A DNA stretch of 64,000 bases from Aphanomyces cochlioides (lineage: Eukaryota; Oomycota; Saprolegniomycetes; Saprolegniales; Verrucalvaceae). The notes beneath the pieces are model-generated. The model was given only the letters and a program-made list of their open reading frames with translations, did no database searches and was not told where the DNA came from. The stretch spans positions 868,001 to 932,000 of the forward strand of contig JAHQRK010000007.1 of the NCBI GenBank assembly GCA_019828595.1. The letters are read 5' to 3'. The position numbers were made by a program, and so were the translations under genes. Position 1 is the first letter of the stretch, and every line of letters begins with the position of its first letter. Below are positions 54,564 through 64,000 of this stretch, one piece after another.

Positions 54564-55671
54564 ATGTCCCGCCATGCCAGCACCAACACTGTGCTGCACT
54601 GTTTGTATGGCCGCTACTTCCTTGGGATGTCAAAAAGTGAGCTGAGCATTATCTATGGGAAGAGTGAGCGTACAATTGCAAATTGGATATACAAGTATGA
54701 ACAGACAGGAGACTTCCAGCGGAAGAAAACTGCTGTTGAAGGCAAATTCGATGAGCATGAGAAAGCTTGGATTGTCCGATTCTTCGACAAAAGACCTTTG
54801 TCATTTCTGGATGAGGCTCAAACATTCTTTCGCAGACGATTCAAGAAAAGAATTTCATTGTCGACAGTTTGGAAAATCTTACATGACCAGGGGTACACGT
54901 GGAAGGTCCTTGAACGTCGAGCCATCCAGATCAACCAGCACGACATATGTAGATTCGTTGGCGAAGTCGATTCAATTTATTGGAGCCAGCGAAACCTAGT
55001 GTCCTTAGACGAAGTGAGGTACAAATATATCAAACACGTTGAATAACGCAGTGAATAGCTTTGACAACCGCGGCAAGTTGCGTAAACGGGGATACGCGTT
55101 AAAGGGCGAAAAAGTTATCATTCGAGGTGAATTTACTCGTAAAGCTCGACTGTCCTTGCTCTGCTTTGCTGGGGCTGATGGGTTAATTGAATATTTCGAC
55201 ACAGAAGGCACGTTTGACATCGAGTCGTTTCTCCGTTGCTGCAGCTTATTTGCACGAAGCAACAAAGTTCAAATGTACCCTGGTAGAAACTTAGTTTGGG
55301 TTCTTGACGGGGCCAAAATCCATTGCAACGAAGAAATCGTTATGCACTTGAGATCTATTGGTATTGTTCCAGTAATTTTGCCTGCATACTGTCCATTTTA
55401 CAACCCTATCGAGTACCTGTTTGGCTTCCTTAAAAAGACCTTCCAGCGATTTTACGGTGAAGCCAAAACTGACAGAAACTTGATATACTTCACCGTCGAG
55501 ATCATGCAAAGATTTAAGAACTTTGACATGTCAAATGTTATGAGCCATTGTGGATGGTCAACAACCGGGAGATTTGATCCATGCAGTGGTCTTGCACATG
55601 GCAAAGTTCGTCTGGGTGATTTGGCTATTGATGCTAATGACTTAGGATTTGTTCTTCGCGATGAGGATTAA
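54564..55671 (+). CDS. Tc1/IS630-type transposase with one intron, apparently intact
   Basis: Exons 54564-55018 and 55059-55671 are joined by a 40-bp intron (GTACAAATAT..GAATAG) that restores the motif SLDEVSFDNRGKLRKRGYA. HTH part at LGMSKSELSIIYGKSERTIA, second HTH at RISLSTVWKILHDQGYTWK. The catalytic triad is Asp in SLDEV, Asp in LVWVLDGAKIHC and Glu in NPIEYLFGFLKK. The frame is also open from an ATG at 54510. About 355 aa, no stop or frameshift. The terminal repeats could not be located by eye, so mobility is uncertain. Confidence 0.88.
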
Positions 55672-56681
55672 AGCTAATGAGGATGAGATGACTTCATGTA
55701 ATGCATATAATGACTGCAACTGTGATATGATTCCTATCACACCGAATGACGCAATATGATTGGAAGTTAATATAATAGATTGACTTGACGAAAACACAAC
55801 ATGAACCCCTTGAAAATATTCCAGAAGCACATACCAGCAGTACTATCATGCCTAGTCCTCCTTCATGCTAATTGTAATCGAAAGTTTTCCTTTTTTGTCT
55901 CACGTTGTTCTGTGCCGTTTCTCACTCCGGCTATAAAAGAGTACATGTAATATTGACACATCGAACTATGCGCTGCAATCTAAGTGAATGAGTCATGTAC
56001 CTTGTAGAGGGTGTTTATTGTGCGTGGGCTGATTCAATAGATTATTGCCCTACTACCTACTGTTCAACTTGTAGAGGGGGATGCGAGATTTCTTTTAGAC
56101 TTTGGCAACGTCAAAAGTTTATAGGGCTATGAGGTAGTGGCGAAGGTGTGGAGATCACATCCGTCATCATTATTTATGACTCATACAGTTTTGTTTATGC
56201 CTTAATTGACTATTCGTATAGTTTTCAAGATATCCACAATGCTTTGTGTTTTGTGCTCGACATTTACATATGCTAACAGTACAAGCAGGCGAGTGAGCGC
56301 ATAAAACGTCAACAAGTGTCGTGTTCTGCTGCAGCTAGCCTAGCTTATATCCGTGCTAGACGTTAAATTTATTCAGAGCATCTTTGTTTCTCGGTTAGAC
56401 TTCATGCTGGCGACTAAATGAAAAGCTTCATATCTGCCAATATTTGTTTGTTGAGAAACCGTGATAGAATCTCTATCACAGTTGCTCAGAATTTTGCACA
56501 TTTCAGATCTGTATACTGAAATCAAGTCAAAAACTTGTTTTGAAAATATTTTTCAGGTTCAGGCTGTATTAGAGTGTGATAGGAAATCTATCACACTCTA
56601 ATACAAAAAGATCATGTTTTTATCATAGATGCAGCAGATGTTGATGTTTATTACGCATAAATAGAGCTTTCAGCTTCTACT
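55672..56681. other. Non-coding stretch with three related hairpins
   Basis: No gene. Inverted repeats built on TGTGATAG/CTATCACA occur at about 55721-55741 (TGTGATA, 7-nt loop, TATCACA), 56461-56479 (GTGATAGA, 3-nt loop, TCTATCAC) and 56565-56605 (an 18-bp perfect stem containing TATTAGAGTGTGATAG with loop GAAAT). Confidence 0.6.
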
Positions 56682-57702
56682 CTACGTCATGCTATCCTCT
56701 AACGTATAGTCATGATCATTGTCTTGAACGTTATCAGCATCGGTCAAAGTTGGCGCAGGAATTTCAGAAGCTGACACAGGAGCCAAGTCGCGAACCATGG
56801 CGATCAGGATTTCTCGTTTTGCCAATAGAGTATTCTCAAACAAGGCCAGTTTTTTTTACAACAATATCAACTGAGTGTTTCAGTTGTTCCAATTCCACAA
56901 GCGAGCCATCCACAATCTCGAAACTTGTACGGGTATTGCGGTGGAATGCTTCCATTCGGATTTCATGCATCGATGTGGTTTGACGAAGACGTGCGAGAAC
57001 ATGTGGTGGTGGTTCTTGGAGAACCCATGACTCCAATGCAAGCATCGGTGGTTTCACTACATGAGTTGCCCACAGGCACCAAATCGGATTGTCTCCTTCC
57101 CAAACGCCATCCCATTTGGTGTGTAACTTTCCGATATATTCTTGGATTGTACTTTCACTCGGAGCTCCTGAGCGATCTTGATTTGAAGGAGCAATACAAG
57201 CAGAGGTAAATTCAATCAGCTGAGGTTTTGTAGCGATTGCGTTCCCGTATTTGTAGATGAACAAAGTCACTCGTTGATTTCGCGAATTTACCAGCCACTC
57301 GTGCATATTAGCTTGGCTGTCTAGCTTTTTGATGTGACTGCCAAGTTTCATTGTAAAGATCAACGCAAAGTCGTTTTCCTGAGGCAACTCGTCTCGGACA
57401 GACCAAACACCGGCATCATTGCGCAGCGCCAGGCCGAGGCACTTTGATTTGTACTTTTGAAATATCTTCGACTTGATTTCTCTCCATGAGCCACCACCAC
57501 AAACAAATGTCGTCAATTTCATGGCAGATGAATTTCGCTCCCCAACAGTGTTCTTCACCAAGGGCTCAAGGGTTATTTCGTAGAGATTCACCTCACCTGT
57601 GTCATCCTTTGTCTCTTCGTTTTGGGAGTGTGATGGTTGTGATGACTGCGATGATCGGGTGTTCATCGCTGGTCCATCGATGTAATCATGACTCGGCGCC
57701 AT
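56682..57702 (-). pseudogene. Unknown protein, frameshifted in an A-run
   Basis: I do not recognise this gene. The main frame (57702..56836) starts MAPSHDYIDGPAMNTRSSQS. It has a Ser-rich N-terminus, a central part with EWLVNSRNQRVTLFIYKYGN and a C-terminal region HNRTRTSFEIVDGS-like (read HRNTRTSFEIVDGSLVELEQ). At the A8 run near 56844-56851 a one-base slip ends the frame (KKTGLV*). The alternative frame continues convincingly (LALFENTLLAKREILIAMVR, ending in DYTLEDSMT) to 56682. The C-terminal helices plus acidic end resemble proteins carried by DNA transposons, but this is a guess. The open frame extends upstream to 57822, but those residues look non-native. Confidence 0.55.
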
Positions 57703-58149
57703 TCGGAAGAGTTTGGAAGCTGTCGAACTGAATATCAATGCCATCAACCAGCATAGAAAATTAAAGATAAAAGTCCAGAAATCAACATGCCAATCAAAAC
57801 GCTTTAAATTGATTTCAGCCAATCGGAGCGATTGGTGATCCGATTTAATGGCGCGATTCGATTGCGCGACTTCGGAAAATTTGTATCAAATCGACAATAC
57901 TATTTATAGTCTGTTCCACAAAAATGGTTAATAAATATTCGAAGGTTTTTTAAACATATGAAGTTGAGTATGATGGGGACAGTGAGTGAATCTGCAAAAT
58001 ATACTAACTGTATATTCCCAAATAGAAGGGCTGCCCTTATAACCTATAAGGGTACTGTCGGGTTGCCCTTATATTAGAAATCCTCTCTAAATTTATATCC
58101 CGAGTTCATGCTGGGTATGACGTTTTAAAGGTATAATGTTTGAATGGAT
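57703..58149. other. Intergenic, no gene recognised
   Basis: About 450 bp. A short direct/inverted pattern AACCTATAAGGGT / GCCCTTATA near 58035-58075 is the only structure noticed. Confidence 0.4.
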
Positions 58150-58170
58150 AGGAGGATATCAGCCATTTCA

Positions 58171-59109
58171 ACATCGAATGCCCAGGCAGTCGACCTCATT
58201 GAAATAGAAGGCCGAGATTATCGACCACGCTCTCAAGACTAAGAACATCTCAGAGACGGCGAGACTCTTCAAAACTCCAAGATCCAACATTCAGCGATGG
58301 TTGAAGCAAGAACAGAGGCTGCGGAAAGAAATTGAAACCAATCCTTTGGGCAAGCGATTAGAAGGTGGAGGTTGTCACCTCACAAGCCAGCAATTGGAAG
58401 AGATTTTGTTTGAGAGGATTCTATTCGAACGCTCTTTGCATCATCGTGTTACGAGGGCAATGATCACGGCATGGGGGAAAGAGCTTTGTCATGAACTCGG
58501 ACTTGAACTGAAATGCAGCTCTGGTTGGTTGACGAGGTTTCTCGAGCGCCACAATTTTGTACAGAGGAAGGCCACCCGTAAGCCTCAACTCAGCGACGAC
58601 GAGATAGCATCACGAGCGGTCGCATTCTACATCACTGTACGTCAACTCTTGCTGGCACCTACACTGTGCATCCCAGCACAAACTCAGTATCATACGTCAG
58701 AAGCACGCGGACATGTCCTGTTCAACAACGAGTCGATCTTGACGCGAAGTCGTGTACATGCCCTTACATGCGTCAAATGGGACTACCTTGCCGTGATTAC
58801 GCTGCAGCGCTGATTGAGTACAAACGGATTCAAGAACTCTATGACGCTTGTGACCCATGCTACCTGGTGAGTAACTATTTGAGTGGATATGGCTGTGGCA
58901 ATTCAGGTATTGAGCTCGTCCTGGAAGAAACCATTCAAGCTCGAAGTGTCCTGCCCCCATTGTGAACCCTCAACCATGTGGGGCGCAAGAAAACCAAACG
59001 AATGCGAAGCCATCAAGAACTACCAACCGTCCATTCCACAGTGAAAACTCGTAAGTGCACCCTATGCGGTGATGTCGGGCATAACAAACGCTCATGTATC
59101 ACCAACTAA
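58171..59109 (+). pseudogene. Chimera: pogo DNA-binding domain joined to a MULE transposase 3' end
   Basis: From about 58171 a pogo/CENP-B-type N-terminus is readable: MPRQSTSLK, an in-frame TAG, then AEIIDHALKTKNISETARLF (HTH), FKTPRSNIQRWLKQ, and a second HTH with GWLTRFLERHNFVQRKATRK to about 58640. After about 58665 the sequence changes to the end of a Mutator-like transposase: a SWIM-type zinc motif CTCPYMRQMGLPCRD (the usual final His replaced by Asp), then RKKTKRMRSHQ and a CCHC knuckle CTLCGDVGHNKRSC ending at TAA 59107-59109. Two unrelated transposase fragments are thus fused, with stops between. Not functional. Confidence 0.8.
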
Positions 59110-59149
59110 AACGTACTAGTACCAGGTAAACAGTACCTGACAAAACCTG

Positions 59150-59290
59150 TTGAATATTCCTCCCTAGTTTTGAGCAAGCCTCTCGCAGTTTTGAGCAACT
59201 CCGCTAGTTTTGAGCAAGACTCCGCTAGTTTTGAGCATTTCTCCGGTACTTTTGTGCAAATCTCCAGCAATTTTAAGCAAACTCTGTTCT
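59150..59290. repeat. Degenerate 20-21-bp tandem repeat
   Basis: Six diverging copies of a CTCCGCTAGTTTTGAGCAAG-type unit follow the MULE fragment. The unit is 7 codons long, and on the minus strand it reads as an L-L-K-T-S-G-V-type heptad, so it may be a relic of a coding repeat. Bases 59291-59757 hold nothing recognisable. Confidence 0.65.
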
Positions 59291-59757
59291 AGGCCTGATC
59301 AAAATCTCCTTATCTTTTGCGCAATTCTTCCTACTGCATGACGTATGGGGCTAGATGTAGGTGATCCGAACTAGAACTCCATACAGTAAATAAAATTCTC
59401 TCATTTCTAAGGATACCCAATTTAGTGGAATGCAGCATCGAAAATCACGTACAATCAATAGTTTGCATAAATTAATTATGATGGTGATTCTAGGTTTGAC
59501 AGTTCAATAGTGAAACTAAGATTAAAGCTGTATCTTTTCTCTGTATACAATAATAAGTATATCTTATTGATAATTGCTCCATTCGATCAGCAGTCTCTAT
59601 TAATTTGTACTTGTTTGATCTATCATCTTCGACAGTTGTATAGTATTGCAGATATATTACATACATCATTGGATTGTAGAAACTTATGTTGCTTAGAATG
59701 TCTATTTCTTGCACATATATCAAATTTTAGAGTTGAAAGAACAAATTCAATTATATG

Positions 59758-60156
59758 TTAAAACAATGAATGGTTCGCGACAGAATGGACAAGGAGGTGG
59801 ACCTCCGCGGCGACCCAATATGGGATCTCGCCCGTTATGGATTGCTTCGAGTTTAAGAAAGCACTTTTCATGAACTTGTGGTCACATTTCACAGACTGGA
59901 GCCACTTTCGTGCGGGGGATTCACAAATTCCACACCGCTCCAACTTTGGGACATACTTGTTTCTTTTTCTCTCAGCGTCTTTCCTTTTTGCGACAGCTTT
60001 CGCGGCATCTAGACGCTTTTGGCGTAACTCAGGGTCGCGCTTTTCTTTGCACCTGCGTCGCTTCTGATGAACCTGCAAATTACGCTTGCATGAAAACGTT
60101 GAACAACACTTTTTACAGTAGAATGCACCGTTTGCCTTTTGTGGGGGCAATGGCAT
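59758..60156 (-). CDS. C2H2 zinc-finger protein, 132 aa
   Basis: Starts MPLPPQKANGAFYCKKC. One C2H2-like finger is visible (FYCKKCCSTFSCKRNLQVHQ, with the last ligand Cys in RRRC), then a basic helical region (AKAVAKRKDAERKRNKYVPK), and then a second Cys/His group (CGICESPARKWLQSVKCDHK). The frame is open back to 60228, but those residues are not zinc-finger-like. It could be a small nucleic-acid-binding protein or a transposon-derived fragment. It lies among mobile-element debris, so host function is uncertain. Confidence 0.5.
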   Translation of the reverse strand: MPLPPQKANGAFYCKKCCSTFSCKRNLQVHQKRRRCKEKRDPELRQKRLDAAKAVAKRKDAERKRNKYVPKLERCGICESPARKWLQSVKCDHKFMKSAFLNSKQSITGEIPYWVAAEVHLLVHSVANHSLF

Positions 60157-60336
60157 ATTAATAATAAGTGTGGGGGTCCACAAGAAATGACTGGTGATGG
60201 CCCCCACTTCCAATCGTTTTGCCCCCACTTTTGGTAAGATGGTCCACTTTTGTCTGTACTGTTATCAAATAGCCCCCACTTTTGTCAAAAACCCTCATTA
60301 AACATCCAAGCTGTGGTGGATGCTTGAACACGATTC

Positions 60337-60600
60337 ATGTCTGTTGATATCAGACCTGGATCGTACTATGACAAAAAAAATTGGAAGCTGTCAACGTTTG
60401 GACTCACTGCGCGTGCCCGTATTCCCCTTGGAATGCATGTGATTGGAGACGCTGGATATACTCTTTTTCCGTGGCTTATCATCCCATATATGGCACACGA
60501 AGGTGGCAAGTTGTCAAGATTGCAAAGAATGTTCAATTACAACAATGGTGGGCAATATCTAGTTTTGACCAATCAGATGCCTAATCGTTTTACTTGCCCA
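60337..60600 (+). pseudogene. PIF/Harbinger transposase fragment
   Basis: The frame reads DIRPGSYYDKKNWKLSTFG, then HVIGDAGYTLFPWLIIPYMA and LQRMFNY. This is the D-P/R-G-S..D and GDAGYPL..LLTPY region of HARBI1-like DDE transposases, with one catalytic Asp in GDAGY. The upstream first Asp and downstream Glu regions are missing, so this is a short remnant. Confidence 0.72.
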
Positions 60601-60721
60601 TACTCTGAATCCACTGGCTCTGGAGGCAATGTTCAGGACCGCAGATTAACGAGAATACACTTGAATTTACTCTCCTGTGTTTAAAGCTTTCTGTAAGGTT
60701 AACAGCCGTACGCCCTGAAGC

Positions 60722-61948
60722 ATGTCACTACCACCGTCCTCCCCCGCCATATCCGAACTTGAACAAGCCGGAGCCATGGAAATAATGTCAACTGAACTTG
60801 GAGAATTCAAGAGGCTCCTGGATCAACAGAAGAAGGGCATTGAACTGATGCGAGCCCAATCGGGCGCAGCGAAATCCGCCTCAGCAACAATGGAAGCTGA
60901 AGCGAAGGATCTGTTGCGCAAAGTCAGATTCGATGGAAAGAACTTCTCTACCTTCAAAGCCAAGTTCCAAGGCGTCAGCCAGCTTCGACACATCTGGGGG
61001 ATAATCTGTGGAAGCGACACCTTGGATGAGAATGCTACGCAACAACAAGTGGCTGAGTTATCAGAGAAGGCGAATCTCGCGAAATCCTACCTCCAAACCT
61101 CCCTCTCGGACGAAGTCTTCGATATGATCCGCGAAGACGAGACTCCTGCAGAAATGTGGCAAACTCTAATCGACAATTATGAGAAGAAAGAATGGTCAAA
61201 TACCATTTATGTGCTTCGTCGCTTGTGTGAACTGAAATACGATCCCAAGATGGATATGTTGAAGCACATCACGAAGACTCGCGCGATCATCCGAGACCTA
61301 AACGACATGGGAAAGAAGATCAGCGAAAGCGAGACGGTTGAATGGATCCTGGTTACCCTTCCAAACGATGGTCCCGACAACTTCAACGCCTTCATCAATC
61401 ACTTGAAGCCGACACCAGCGCAAGAAATCAGCCTAAAGACACTTATCAGTGCCCTCCTGAATGAAGAAGAGAAGCGCAAGGAGCGAAAGCGCACTCGACC
61501 GTACCATCAAAACCGGGACCGCGACTTCAAGAAGCCTAAAGCGACTAGCAACTTCGCTAACATCACTCATGAGATTAATGCATTGAAGACCAGATTGAAT
61601 ACCATGAGCAACGTCGACCACACTGAAGGAAAATGGTGCTTCATCTGCCGGAAGAAGGGTGATCACTTTGCACAAGACCATGCCGACTTCGATCCTAACT
61701 ACCACGAGAAGAGGGGTAAGGGGGCCAGACCAAAGAAAGTTGGTACACCAAAGTCGCCTTTAAGAATGCCTTCCCCAAGAAAGCGCCATCGGGATCTGAC
61801 GACGATGAACCAAACTACAAGATCAATGCCATCAGTGAAGGCACATCGAATGGACAAGAAACTCACTGGACACTTGACAACCGCGCCACCGGGCATGTCA
61901 CCGGGATGCGTCACTACGTCAAAGAGTGTCACGGGAATGCCAACTTGA
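60722..61948 (+). CDS. gag: Copia gag
   Basis: 408-aa frame. The UBN2-type gag core is visible (FDGKNFSTFKAKFQGVSQLR, MWQTLIDNYEKK, ILVTLPNDGPDNFNAFINHL), followed by a basic stretch and an atypical zinc knuckle CFICRKKGDHFAQDH, in which the normal last Cys is absent. Beyond about 61725 the frame differs from that of the protease, so the last ~70 residues (PSPRKRHRDLTTMNQ) are probably out of the original frame. Confidence 0.85.
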   Translation: MSLPPSSPAISELEQAGAMEIMSTELGEFKRLLDQQKKGIELMRAQSGAAKSASATMEAEAKDLLRKVRFDGKNFSTFKAKFQGVSQLRHIWGIICGSDTLDENATQQQVAELSEKANLAKSYLQTSLSDEVFDMIREDETPAEMWQTLIDNYEKKEWSNTIYVLRRLCELKYDPKMDMLKHITKTRAIIRDLNDMGKKISESETVEWILVTLPNDGPDNFNAFINHLKPTPAQEISLKTLISALLNEEEKRKERKRTRPYHQNRDRDFKKPKATSNFANITHEINALKTRLNTMSNVDHTEGKWCFICRKKGDHFAQDHADFDPNYHEKRGKGARPKKVGTPKSPLRMPSPRKRHRDLTTMNQTTRSMPSVKAHRMDKKLTGHLTTAPPGMSPGCVTTSKSVTGMPT

Positions 61949-63693
61949 TCCTACCCAACGGCGAGCAAATGCATGGATGCAGCGGCACCGCGCACATTGA
62001 ACTCTCAAACGGAAAGAAGAGCAATATGCTCACACTTGACAACGTGGCCTTCGAGCAAGCATCTATAAAAACTTGATATCGCACATTCAGTTGCTAAAGA
62101 TGGGATACCGACTTGTGAAGCAAGACTTAAACGAAGCCATTTACCAACGAAACGACCAACCGCGGGTTCTTGTCTTCAAGCTTTTCAACGACATGTATGT
62201 TCTACAAAACCAAGTCAACGCAGTCAAGACGGACGACAAGTTGATTCGCTGGCACAACAAGCTCAATCATGCAAGTTATGATCAAGTCGCTAAGATCATC
62301 AAACCCATTATCGACAAGGAAGAAGACTTGACTACCTCTGAACGCAAGTGTGATGGTTGCCTGCAAGGCCAAGCGAAACGAATGTCGAACAGAATCCAAA
62401 ACCACTTAGTCGCTCCCCTGCCTCTTGAAAGTCTGAGCGCAGACTTGTGCGGACCCATCACAACTAAGACAATTCATGGGCAACGATACACGAGCGTTTT
62501 CACTGACCATACGTTGAGGTTCATCTTCGCTTGTCTGCTCAAGTCCAAGGACGAGACCATTCTCCACCTAGACGAACTGACGTCAGAACTGGACAATCAA
62601 CGTCGCGACTCACGTATCAGCAATATATATTCAGACGGCGGCGGCGAGTACACAAGCGCCAGCTTCGAGCGGCATGCACAGCCAGAGGGATCAAGCAGAA
62701 GTTCACAAATGCACACACACCCGAAGAAAACCACTTGGCTGACACGACCAACGAATACCTATTCAACAAAGTCAGAGTATACATGACAATGAGTGGGCTG
62801 CCAGCACAACTGTGGGGGTATGCACTTGATCACATTGTGCATGTGTACAACAACACGCCGCAACGCAAGAGCTCTTGAACCAAAGGCCACCATACGAAGT
62901 CTTGTTTGCAAAGCCTAGCAGACTGCACATGCTGAAAACATTCGGGTGCCTTGCTTCCATGTATGTGCCAAAGGCCGAGCGCGCGTCCAAGTTGGCCAAT
63001 CCAGCGGTACCATGCGTGTTCATCGGCTACGCAAAGGACAGACTTGGTTACCTCCTCTACAACCCGAAGAAGCGTACCATTCAAACTTCTCGCTCGGTGA
63101 AGTTTGATGAAACCAAGCTTCGAAACTCCAACATGTTCCTTGACAAAGACTTCAAAGCAGGTCGCCTCATCATCCCATCTCATGACTCCACGGGCAGACT
63201 AGCCATGGACGACGAGCTCTAGAATGCTAGATTCAACATCAACGAAGACGAGGAACCAATACCCGAGGAAACGAAGACGAGGAACCAACACCCAAGGACC
63301 GCAGCCGAAGCTGCCGAAACCAGTCTCGAGGACAGAAAGCGAGTAGCGACTCGGAAGTCTACCCGCCTCATCAAAAAGCCAAAGATCTATGAAGTCAACA
63401 ATGTGACCACCAAGCTTGTCGAACCACAAACCTTCAAGGATGTCGACAAAAGCGCCTATCGCAGCGAATGGATCGAAGCAACTAACGCTGAATATCAAGC
63501 CATGCTAGCCAACAACGTGTGGGAACTCGTACCTCTCCCGGCGGGCCGCAAAGCGCTGAAGTGCAAGTGGGTTTGGAAAGCGAAGTACCACGCCAAAGGA
63601 TCTCTTGAGCGCTTCAAAGCACGTCTCTGCCTAAAAGGGTATCTTCAAATTGCCGGGGTTGACTTTACGGACACGTACGCATCTGTAACGTAA
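61725..63693 (+). pseudogene. pol: Copia pol (protease, integrase, partial RT), broken
   Basis: Protease at about 61860-62070: HWTLDNRATGHVTGMRHYVK, where the active site D-S-G-A reads D-N-R-A. A GAG-pre-integrase region follows (LIRWHNKLNHASYDQV, CDGCLQGQA). Then the integrase core has Asp in LESLSADLCGPI and Asp in IYSDGGGEYTS. Frame shifts occur near 62670 (to GIKQKFTNAHTPEENHLADT) and near 62870 (to NQRPPYEVLFAKPSRLHMLK), and there is a stop at 63220-63222. RT begins at WIEATNAEYQAMLANNVWEL, CKWVWKAKYHAKGSLERFKA and is cut after GVDFTDTYASVT. Confidence 0.88.
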
Positions 63694-64000
63694 ACGACCA
63701 ATAATGGCCGATTTTTTCATAGTGTCCGAAATTCCTGTCGTATCTCACCTTCCATAACGAATATCGAAAATCTGGAGGTACCTCGTGAAAGAGGAGATGC
63801 AGGAGAAACCAGTATCATACATGAGAGGTATTGAAATCGAAGAGTGTTTAGATAGAGTGAAGTCAAAGTTGACGCATTGGTTAATTCAAGAACAACCAAT
63901 GGTGGCCGATTTTATGACTTGGAATTTGTATACTTGATGTGAGAGTTTTACCATCATTCTTGTAGGGTTAGGTCCAGACCAAATAAACATGATGAAATGA
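63694..64000. other. Window end, short direct repeat, no gene
   Basis: The copia RT breaks off at 63693. Two similar segments about 200 bp apart, AACGACCAATAATGGCCGAT (from about 63692) and AACAACCAATGGTGGCCGAT (from about 63892), suggest a repeat of which more may lie outside the window. Confidence 0.4.

Larger units (their letters stand above)
60722..63693 (+). mobile_element. Ty1/copia retrotransposon, 3'-truncated and frameshifted
   Basis: Order gag, protease, GAG-pre-integrase, integrase, then the first part of reverse transcriptase, which is the copia order. The RT stops at DFTDTYASVT (63693), where foreign sequence begins. No LTRs were found at either side. The genes carry several single-base shifts and stops. 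Confidence 0.9.

Noticed and set aside
55019..55058. Frameshift in the IS630-type transposase
   Set aside because: A 40-bp GT..TAG intron with correct phase restores the catalytic motif, so this is an intron, not a lesion.

Overview
The window looks like nuclear DNA of an oomycete, most likely a Saprolegniales-type water mould. This is inference from three things: very short introns (about 38-51 bp, GT..TAG/CAG) in nearly every host gene, an oomycete-style Ty3/gypsy element, and a transposon load of pogo, mariner, Tc1/IS630, Crypton, Harbinger, MULE and copia types together with a receptor-like TKL kinase and a DUF4419 family.

Layout. Bases 1-24000 are mostly host genes. They are a partial charged protein (-), a nine-exon coiled-coil protein resembling CCDC177 (+), an XRCC2-like RecA paralog (-), an aldo/keto reductase (+), a pogo transposase relic, an amino-acid transporter (+), a damaged cytochrome b5 (-), a TRIAP1/Mdm35 CX9C protein (+), an alpha/beta hydrolase (-), calnexin (-), an unknown 191-aa protein (-), a truncated gypsy element and a mitochondrial-type iron alcohol dehydrogenase (+). 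A palindrome, TATCCGGATA, recurs in the promoters of several of these genes and in two head-to-head promoters.

Bases 25000-43300 are a decaying tandem array of DUF4419-like genes: four copies and a remnant in 25-34 kb and one more at 42 kb. Every copy is frameshifted. The array is broken up by nested DNA transposons (a TA-flanked TIR element, a Stowaway-like mariner, a TTA-flanked MITE inside other inverted repeats, and an uninterrupted mariner inside a long-TIR element).

Bases 43900-46620 hold the most interesting genes: two head-to-head paralogs, each with a WW-like N-terminus and one double-stranded-RNA-binding domain. This is the layout of the animal Microprocessor cofactor DGCR8/Pasha. 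If confirmed, this would be an unexpected Microprocessor-like component in a stramenopile.

Bases 47900-64000 are again dominated by mobile or broken genes: a frameshifted Crypton, a TKL receptor-kinase pseudogene, a second decayed tyrosine recombinase, an apparently intact intron-containing Tc1/IS630 transposase, a frameshifted unknown gene, a pogo-MULE chimera, a C2H2 protein, a Harbinger fragment and a broken copia element running almost to the edge.

All exon structures were read by eye from splice consensus and frame continuity. None is backed by transcripts or database searches.
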